Shown piece by piece: positions 52,659 through 60,000 of a stretch of DNA of 60,000 nt; positions within the stretch are counted from its first letter, which is position 1; the number at the start of each line of letters is the position of its first letter. A model generated the notes under the pieces. That model saw only the letters and a list, made by a program, of their open reading frames with translations, ran no database searches and was not told the origin of the DNA. Origin of the DNA: Tubulanus polymorphus (Eukaryota; Nemertea; Palaeonemertea; Tubulaniformes; Tubulanidae); assembly GCF_964204645.1 (NCBI RefSeq), contig NC_134027.1:19954485-20014484 (forward strand), in the 5' to 3' direction. Position numbers and translations under genes: made by a program.

Positions 52659-53290
52659 TTATTTCAATATATATTTATTATTCTTTCCATATTCGATATG
52701 TTTAACTGTTTGATAATGTTTTGATTTATGTGATCTTAAATATTTACCTCCACAATAACAATGCACTTAGGATTGAATTTTCTAAATTCATCATCTGAAT
52801 TACATTGAACTGCAACATCTTTGAATGATTTTTCATTATCTAATTCACATTGAATTCCAATATTTGATGAATTTTCATTATAGATAATTTGTTTATTATC
52901 AAAATTGAAATAATATAATTGTCTTCTTTCAATTCTTAAGTTAATCAAATCATTGTAATCTTTAGAAAGTATTATATCACTTTTTCTTTCATTGAAAGGA
53001 GTTTGAAGAATATTTATTATGTTTTCATCTGAAGTTCCTTTAAAATTTAAAACTGTATTAAATATTTTAGGATTTTTTATTCCATTATCAAAAGTATCAA
53101 CTAGTTCAGTAATTGAATATGTTTCATTTGATAATATTTGATTAATTATAGTAATATTATCAATTTTATAATGTCTTGCGGACACTAGATTTGTTGCTGA
53201 AATATAATTTTTAATGTTAAACTGTGAAAATAATTTATCGGTTTCTTTTATTTCGATTTTGAATTAAGTTTCTTCTTCTTCTTTCTTCAT
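52659..53290 (-). pseudogene. E4 gene of unknown function with C-terminal zinc-finger remnant
   Basis: The start at 53290 (MKKEEEE) meets a stop after eight codons, then the frame is open from about 53260 to 52736. The protein has segments YSITELVDTFDNGI and VLNFKGTSDENIINILQ. Near the end, after one frame change, GGKYLRSHKSKHYQ is the second half of a C2H2 finger. It occupies the place of PolB next to the terminus but is not polymerase. No family recognised. Confidence 0.55.
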
Positions 53291-53334
53291 TTTTATAACA
53301 AAACTTTTATTAAAACTCATTTAAATATAAATAT

Positions 53335-53455
53335 TGACTGTTTTAAATATGAATTATTTCACTCACACTTTTTATGCTTAAAAATAAGAATTAAACTCAT
53401 ATAAATATAAATATTCGCTGTTTTAAATATGAATTATTTCACTCACACTTTACTC
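53335..53455. repeat. Direct duplication of about 70 bp upstream of the E4 gene
   Basis: The block AATATAAATATTGACTGTTT followed by TAAATATGAATTATTTCACTC is repeated with one or two changes at about 53325-53380 and 53398-53450. Confidence 0.65.
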
Positions 53456-53531
53456 CCACTTTTTATGTTAAAATTTATATTCCATCATTCGAAATCTATA
53501 TTTGATCTTATTTTCTAGATTATTATGCCAA

Positions 53532-53658
53532 CATTTTACTCTCACTGGGGCGAGTGAGTAGAAAATGAAAATAAATTCGAGCGTGCGAGAATTTATTTTC
53601 ATTTTTTACGAGCTCCACCTCTCGACCTTTGGCCTGAAACAACTTATTCCCTATTACT
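53532..53658. repeat. E4 terminal repeat, palindromic
   Basis: CATTTTACTCTCACT and AGTGAGTAGAAAATG form one small hairpin, and AAAATAAATTCGAGCGTGCG with GAGAATTTATTTT a second, which matches the centre of the E1 left palindrome (8728-8775). The last 50 bp match the family outer arm. The outside six bases are CACATC. Confidence 0.7.
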
Positions 53659-53699
53659 CACATCTTACCCCTCCTAATCAAAATCCTCAATGTTGTTTT

Positions 53700-54210
53700 A
53701 TCCAATTACCACTTACCTGACCTCTGGAGACGTACCCCAGGCAACTACCCGGTTACTGCCGCTGGCAGTAATCTTTCAAGGTTATTCCGCGCTTATCTAC
53801 GTGCTAGACTACTCTTATTTTCTGACAAACAATCCCCGATTGCCAGATAGGTTTTAAAAACAAATGCGTTCATCCGACCACATCCTAACCCTCAAAAGCC
53901 GTATCGAAAAATATCCTAACAAAGCCTTGAAGTCATATATTCACTGCTGCTTTGAAGACTTTTTAAGGTAGCCTTTTGATTCTGTTCCCCGTATAATGAT
54001 GTTTCCCAATCTTCCCAGGAGCTATTTGCTCTCAATTTTTTTTCTGAATCCCATCTGTCCCTTGGTCAATGGATCACCCGCTGCAATTCACAACCCTACA
54101 ACCCAATTTCGACCCTCCACCACGTACCCACCCAAGTCTGAAACAACCAAATGGCTTAGGAGCCAGGCTGCCGAATGCCTCGAACACAAAGAAATCGATG
54201 AAATATAACA
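53700..54210 (+). pseudogene. LINE reverse transcriptase relic
   Basis: In one frame near 53860-54000 the string RSSDHILTLKSRIEKY, then CFEDFLR and PFDSVPR resembles the RT segment R-x-T-D-H-I ... D-F-x-K-A-F-D-S-V of RTE/Jockey-type LINEs. A stop replaces the residues before PFDS. Too degraded to place further. Confidence 0.5.
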
Positions 54211-54879
54211 ATCCATAAACCGGTATATAGAACCACCGAAGAGTTAACACCATGGATAAAGCAAAAATATCGGTTCAACGGCCTCGCCCCAACGCCAGTG
54301 CGACAAAAGCCGGGACAGCAGGTGTTAGTAGACCTGTGGCAACGGACGAGCAAAGAGAATATACATAGGCTTACATAGAATATATAAAGACCGGTTCCCA
54401 AGGATGCACACAATGAATGCGCCAAACCTACGCCAAGGTAAGTCTTCCAGAATGTGATCAGTCAACCTAGATTGGTTGCCATCAACAATGACCAAAGGTT
54501 GCAATGATCATTCAAAAGAAACACAAATGAATTGTAAACGTGAATAACCTTGATAAAACCACGTTGAATTTCCATAAGCAAAGTATAGGGTAGACGATGC
54601 ACTGAAAAACTGATTTAGCTTTTGGATTAAAATCATGACCTTAAAATCGCCTGATTTACATACAAATGTATAGACCATGGTCGGTCCCAAATTTGTCACT
54701 TTTAACACACTGGACCTCAGATTCCAACCGGGCGATCAACACCTTAATGATCCTATAATGATTCTATAACGGGACTGATTCTTATCGTGTCTCATAGTTC
54801 TACAATAATTGTCTTACCATCTTAGCGAGCTCTTATAACTTAAAGTCCCATTTAACAGACTGGAGTCCACTTTTAGTCT
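54211..54879. other. No gene recognised
   Basis: No coding motif, RNA gene or clear repeat seen. Confidence 0.4.
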
Positions 54880-55210
54880 ACTTGGAATCTCATCATCTTC
54901 AAAGTCCTTCTATCGGACTCATCATCTTTATAGTCCACTCTTTTACAAAAGCCGAACTTATCTTTAAATTCCATCATCTACAAAACCGGACTCTCATTAT
55001 ATTTACAGTCCTTCTACAACACCGGGCTCTTATCATATTTATAGACCATCGGACTCTTATCATCTTTATAGTCCTTCTTATGCAATCGGACTCTTATCAT
55101 CTTTATAATCCTTCATCTACAATACCGGACTCTCATCATCTCTATAGCCCTTCTTCTACAATACCGGACTCTAATCATCTTCGCAGTCCCCCTACAAATA
55201 CCGGACTGGC
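54880..55210. repeat. Degenerate minisatellite, unit about 30-36 bp
   Basis: Units of the type CGGACTCTTATCATCTTTAT followed by AGTCCTTCTTC recur about nine times with small length changes. The open frame across this block arises from the repeat and is not called. Confidence 0.7.
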
Positions 55211-55259
55211 CTAAGCCAATGTGTCTCAACCAGAGTTGAGATCCGAAAAATTCCATACA

Positions 55260-58230
55260 ACCACACACGTCTGAACGCGACGAGATCCAAAGGAAGACTG
55301 ATCGCTACGCTGATCACACGTGGCCAGTGTGAATACAGCAACCATGGACGTATAAACTAGACTTTCCAAAAAGATGTATTGATGTCTTATAATCTGTTGT
55401 TGGCATCAAAATGAATGACTGACAATTTGCTCAAATTTTGTGAAAGTCCACTAATTATTTTGTTATATGTAGACCTACATGTAAACAATGTACATGAGCA
55501 TAAGTAAATTTGATATGACTCAATGAAGGTGACTTAACTGTACGTCTAAACGGTCCCTGTAGTCAAACGTCGGAACAGGTTCGAAATCGTTTCCACCGTT
55601 TAATTTCAATCGCGCAGAGGTTAAGTGAGCTTACGTTATCGTGGGTCGACTATTTGGTTTGAAGATGATTTCTCAGTCTCCTTAAGGAGTGTCAGTAAAA
55701 AGAAGTTTTCAAATTGGTAAGGTTCAAAACAATCGAAAAGCTTATTTCTTGACTGTAATGTCAACGATTAAAGTAAAGTCTGACTTATGTCGATAAGCAA
55801 CTCGACACCACCGACTCCTACGGACGCAACTGAGAGCAACCGTGGTCGCAGCCCAGCTTATGTCAACTGCGCTCCGATTCGCAGCAACTGAGGCCAACTA
55901 GCGGGATACGAGGTCCTCCCAGTTTCTTCCCTGCTTATGTCGGTTACGATTACTGGCAACTGCAACGGCTCAGACGGTCACGTGATAATTATTTTGAGAA
56001 TAAAATAAATTTTAATTATTTTGAATTTTGGAAAATATATTTTTATTAGAAAAGCTTTTTCTTTAATATCTTTATCTTTCTTATTCTGTTTTGAATACAA
56101 TGTCAATGTGCTAGCGACATCGTATAGATGGTGATGCTGAACGTTTCGAAATCCTTGAATTTGAAAGTTTATGGTTAAATACGAATGTCGCTGACTAACG
56201 GTCATAATTTTTACTATGTATATGCGGTCTCTTAGCGGCTTGAACCCTTGCGCTCGGTTCCGTCGAGTCGCAGGTGAGCTTATGTCGGTTGCGATCGAAA
56301 ACATCTGTCCGCCTACCGTAGGCCGGAGTAACTTGGGCAACTAACCGGATACGGCTTGCGACATAAGCCAGCCTCTCGAAACGAGTCTATCAATATGTAC
56401 GTAGTTTATTCCATGCGGCTTTCGTCATACCTTGGAGTAATTGGACTTACTCCAAGGTCACACAACATAAACAGTGATTCAGCTAATAGCGACGCAAATT
56501 TACACACAGAAAACAAAAAATACCATGACAAGATATTCTATATCAACGTTCATGGATAGTAGCAACGAAGATAAATCTTACCGACAATGGAACCCTTAGA
56601 CTACGTATAACTTGATTACAAAACAAAGGAATTGTCTATATCGGATGGCTCAGGATCACCTTTACAAATTTCGTTTCAGCAATCTTAGTTCTCAATTTAT
56701 ATCAAACTGCAGGTCGCATTTGGTTCGAGTCCGATTATGTGACAAGATTTTTAAAAAAATCTCTTAATTTTGTTCTCTTTGCTCGATTGTGTTTTTCTTC
56801 TGAAAGAGAAATCGTCTTTTAAACCAGTAGAAATTTACAATCTCTCAAAAAGTAGAATATCTGTTTTTCGTTTGGTCACAACAAAATTAGACGAAAAACC
56901 GCATGAATTATGTTTTTTCAAGAAAGAAATTAAATTGTTGAAAAGTTACAACTTATTTCTCGATGAAAATCCCAAATAAATAAATAACCATTAAAACAAA
57001 ATTCAAACAAAAATTGGAATGCTTTTACACGATACGAAGTTTATGTATTTACGGTAAAAAGAATCCTCAACGAAATCAAACGAAATGTCATTGAGAATAA
57101 GCAAAAATACAACAAAACAGTTACAATGAAATAAGGGTAAGTAATTTGTCCATCTGTCATAACAAAATCGGAGATAAACAATGACCATTTTCAATTATTG
57201 AGTGAATTTGACAATAGTCTACATTGAATAGGGGAAGCTGTGGCACTATTTCTAATAATATTATCTTCATGACGTGACTACCCTTCAGTCGCAAAGAGGT
57301 CTTTCTTTATGTTTCGAAAGGCTATACATCTGCAGTTAGACATTATCTATGGAAGTATCGATATAAACGAAGTTTTTTATTTTCTTGTCAATACCGGGTG
57401 AAAAACAATGGGCAATTGCAAACACAGGGCAAGATGTTAAGTTTCAAAACATTAATTTTTTCTGCCATTGTAGCACAAAAAACACTTTCACAGTTATCAC
57501 CCCAATATCGTAAACCTATGAGAAAAACATGCTGCAATAGCGCACACGATTACGCCTGACACAAAGATACACCGTATAAATTCACACTACCGGTACATTT
57601 TATATGAACCGGTGTGAGTGTTGTGGACCATGGCATTTGCTAAAAGGTTAGTACGTATGAGAACTCATTTACACTACGGTATACTGGATTTATCAAGCTT
57701 CACGCCCCTCCAACAAGCCCCTATGATCAGAACACTCTTGATGGTTCTCAACGGACTGCTTGAACCGGTTAAATCGACCGCCATGTCGGGACTGCGGTTC
57801 AATATAAATTGAGAACTTAGAAAGCCGAAACGAAATTTGTTAAGGCGATCCTGAGCCATCCGATATAGACAATTCCGATTACAAATTGAGACTTCTCGGC
57901 AAGGGAAAAACGCGGGAAACCCCTGAGAAAACTGGACCGAATATTACACTAAAAAAACGGATTTGGAACTAGCTCTGACTAAAACACGGAAAAGACTGCC
58001 TTACATTGACACTGAAGCGCTTTGCCACATACGCATGTGCGATAAAAGACTCCTTTCTGGCGGTCACTGCAATCATAGTATTTCAGGTAAAGCTTTTTAA
58101 GTGAATCAGAATTGGAGGTAAGTTAATTGTTTGAATTTAAACAGCGGAAACAGATTTGCGTATGATGATGAATGATGATGAAAGCACCTATTTCACTGAT
58201 TCAATGTTCAAAGGCGCTTCATTATAGTAA
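55260..58230. other. Unassigned intergenic DNA with dispersed repeats
   Basis: 55283-55336 matches the dispersed repeat at 27029-27080. 55835-55970 and 56260-56370 share GC-rich phrases (CTTATGTCGGTTGCGAT / CTTATGTCGGTTACGAT, and GGCAACTAACCGGATACG-like strings), so they are copies of one repeat. 56770-56979 and 57618-57812 are short open frames without motifs or paralogues; I do not call them genes. Confidence 0.45.
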
Positions 58231-58269
58231 TCCAGTAAACAGTAATCTATTAGGAGTCTTTTGAATTTA

Positions 58270-58690
58270 TCCAGATCGTACAGAAATATTTGCGAATTTC
58301 TCGTCCTAGTAAAAATGATGTTTGTAAAATTTATGGCTTAATTACAATCCTGGAACTCGAAAAATATTTCAAAAAGGAAATTTGTGAGTTCTATGGAAAT
58401 TGTTAGGAATGTAGTGATGGTGGATGGAAGTGTAAATATGGCAAATGCAAGTGAAAGTCTTACAGGCATTATTGTTTGTACGTTTCCATAATGTCGTTTT
58501 TATTATCAGACGGAACAATCTTTGAACCCCTGAATAACTAAAACTACTATAACAGAATCCGAAATAATAATAGATGTTAAAGGTGCAATAGGTGGATGAC
58601 AATTACGTGAAATATTTTAATTTGACAAATAATTCATAGTAACATCCGGAATCCGCACCGGTCGAGTCGACAAAGTTGGTAGTAGATAAA
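58270..58690 (-). pseudogene. GPCR relic, C-terminal half
   Basis: At the DNA level this minus-strand segment matches the second half of the two intact receptors, from the loop before TM5 (near 58690) through TM6 to TM7/helix 8 (near 58280, GAATTTCTCGTCCTAGTAAA). Frameshifts and an early-lost N-terminal half leave no long frame. It is a third copy in the receptor cluster. Confidence 0.7.
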
Positions 58691-58718
58691 GATTAAGTGA
58701 GGAAATCATGTAAAATTG

Positions 58719-59669
58719 CTATTCGGTTGTATTTCTGCTACAGATTTTTGTACAACAATATTCACGGATTTCTCGTCCTAGTAAAAGATATATGTAAAAA
58801 TTAACAGCGTAGTTGCAAACTTGGAACTGAGTGAATATATCGAAGAAGTAATCTTTAAGCTCCGTAGAGGTGGGTAAAAATACAGCAACAGTGGTTGGGA
58901 GTGTAAAAATTGCAAAAGCAAGTGAAACTGTTACAAGCATTATTGTTGTACGTTTTGATTTAGTACTTTTCTTATCGTGCGAGACAAGTTTTGAACCTCT
59001 TAGTAACTGAACTATTATCACAGAATTCGATGTTGTAATCAGAGTTAAAGGTAGAATATAAGATTGTACGACGAATGCAACGAAGTACGTCAATTGATCG
59101 TGTAATTCATAATAACATCCAATGTACTGATCGGAAAAATGCATCGATACAATCGGTAGAAGATATAGTATCAACGCGTTCACTGCACTAATTAGCAATG
59201 TAATAGATCTTGCAAATCTAGGTGTACATATCAAACGAGACGTGAACGGGAAGAGCACAACTGCCGCACGTTCTAAAGAAATAGCCACTATCAACCACGA
59301 GCTATTACAAGCTGTAAATGCCATCATAAATTCATAGATCTGACAACTAAGCAGTGACTTCATCATATATCTAGGACCACCGTTTATACGCATAAGTAAA
59401 AACTGTAAAACAGGCATCAAAGCAAGATTGAAGCAAAACACAAAATCGCTGGCTGATAAAACGATGAGATAATTAGCGTAAGATAATCTTCGGAATCTGC
59501 GACTTGTCATTATCAAGAAAGTAGCTGAATTACCGAAGGCTCCAAACAGAAACACAATAGGTAGAATGACCAATGTCAGCGTACGGTAGCTTCCAGACTT
59601 GTTCATCAAAGACATGAGAACGATGTAACTAGCGTAAGGTCGACGAATTTGCATACCCGTAAAATTCAT
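58719..59669 (-). CDS. Rhodopsin-class GPCR, paralogue of 6879-7820, 316 aa
   Basis: About 90% similar to GPCR 1 with the same seven membrane segments: GAFGNSATFLI (TM1), VLSASDFVF (TM2 Asp), SLLSCQIYEF (TM3 Cys), SLERAAVV in place of DRY, and NFYIYLLLGREIREYC at the end of TM7. The third intracellular loop is three residues longer (HDKKSTKSKR). I chose the MNFTGMQ start because GPCR 1 starts at the same place; an in-frame ATG 17 codons upstream (59720) is an alternative. It is intact and probably functional; the ligand is unknown. Confidence 0.85.
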   Translation of the reverse strand: MNFTGMQIRRPYASYIVLMSLMNKSGSYRTLTLVILPIVFLFGAFGNSATFLIMTSRRFRRLSYANYLIVLSASDFVFCFNLALMPVLQFLLMRINGGPRYMMKSLLSCQIYEFMMAFTACNSSWLIVAISLERAAVVLFPFTSRLICTPRFARSITLLISAVNALILYLLPIVSMHFSDQYIGCYYELHDQLTYFVAFVVQSYILPLTLITTSNSVIIVQLLRGSKLVSHDKKSTKSKRTTIMLVTVSLAFAIFTLPTTVAVFLPTSTELKDYFFDIFTQFQVCNYAVNFYIYLLLGREIREYCCTKICSRNTTE

Positions 59670-60000
59670 GATTTCCACGCGTTGAACTGTACTGCTCAAT
59701 GGTCTCAAAAATATTAGCAAATTGATTTAAATTGAAATATGTCAATGTAGATACCTCACTATTGATTTCTTATAAACGGAGAACTAATATTCATTCATTA
59801 AGAGACGAAATTATCCAAAGAAAGGTTTATTGTCGACACAAATCAAAAATCAATTCTGTAAAACCCTCGAAACGCAACTCAGATTTGTGTTAAAGTTAAT
59901 TGTGTAAAATATGATGAAACTAAATGAAAAAAGTCGTTCCTGACAATCAATTCCAAATACGCACAGGAAGAATAAGATGATAGGTATAACAGCTTCGATT
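59670..60000. other. 5' flank of GPCR 2, homologous to the GPCR 1 flank
   Basis: Aligns with about 7821-8200 (shared GTCGACACAAATCAAAAATC and ATTGATTTAAATTGAAATATG blocks), so promoter-proximal sequence was duplicated with the gene. No other gene is visible. Confidence 0.6.

Larger units (their letters stand above)
51441..53658 (-). mobile_element. E4: remnant of another member of the virus-like element family
   Basis: The right end (to 53658) has the family terminus, with CGAGCTCCACCTCTCGACC and a final CCTATTACT, and an inner part matching the E1 palindrome centre. Inside are three small leftward genes with the same AT-rich style and start context, none homologous by inspection to the E1/E2 genes at the same position: where PolB should start there is another gene. 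The left end is not found; the boundary is arbitrary. Confidence 0.6.

Noticed and set aside
54882-55214. 110-residue open frame rich in HHL and LIIF
   Set aside because: It is the translation of the minisatellite.
57618-57859. Small overlapping open frames on both strands
   Set aside because: Short, without motifs, paralogues or start context.

Overview
The window is animal genomic DNA, most likely from an invertebrate. It has two intronless rhodopsin-type GPCR genes plus a relic, a Ty3/Gypsy retroelement, CR1/L2-type LINE remains, microsatellites, and four integrated copies of one family of virus-like DNA transposon. The family is Polinton/Maverick, in the sense also called adintovirus: protein-primed DNA polymerase B, retroviral-type integrase, capsid proteins and packaging ATPase. 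The host genes do not fix the phylum; a mollusc or another lophotrochozoan is a guess.

Layout. 1-1325 is the right end of copy E3, inserted into the integrase gene of a Gypsy element (1326-about 4740, minus strand). 5400-6230 is a 229-bp tandem repeat with an inverted copy. 6879-7820 is GPCR 1. Copy E1 occupies 8617-26563 (17,947 bp, perfect 6-bp target duplication TATATC). 27440-30635 is a decayed LINE and 31540-32572 a second LINE relic, into which copy E2 inserted (32573-49999, 17,427 bp, target duplication AAGCTT/AAGTTT). 50000-51440 is repeats and a long (TA)n. 51441-53658 is the remnant of a different family member, E4, recognised by its terminus. 53700-58230 is LINE debris, a minisatellite and unassigned DNA. 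58270-59669 holds a GPCR relic and GPCR 2, a duplicate of the first locus.

E1 and E2 are collinear. Rightward genes: a short zinc-finger ORF that starts inside the terminal repeat, HNH nuclease, two small proteins, integrase, packaging ATPase. Leftward genes, in transcription order from the right end: PolB, small OB-like protein, penton-like minor capsid protein, four small proteins (mostly membrane), a large conserved membrane protein, a coiled-coil membrane protein, major capsid protein, zinc-finger protein. Overlaps of a few bases and gaps of 0-25 bp give a virus-like organisation. Most leftward structural genes share a T-run plus AAATAAATG start motif.

E1 is nearly intact: PolB, integrase, ATPase and major capsid protein are open, while four genes carry stops or a frameshift. 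E2 is more decayed: PolB, capsid, HNH and membrane genes are frameshifted, and one deletion removes both the integrase chromodomain and the ATPase Walker A motif.

The most unusual features are the long palindromic termini (one with a nested palindrome, so potentially T-shaped), terminal repeats that contain the first 38 codons of PolB, and three copies of a 27-nt GC-rich, partly palindromic in-frame insert in E1 genes that are uninterrupted in E2.
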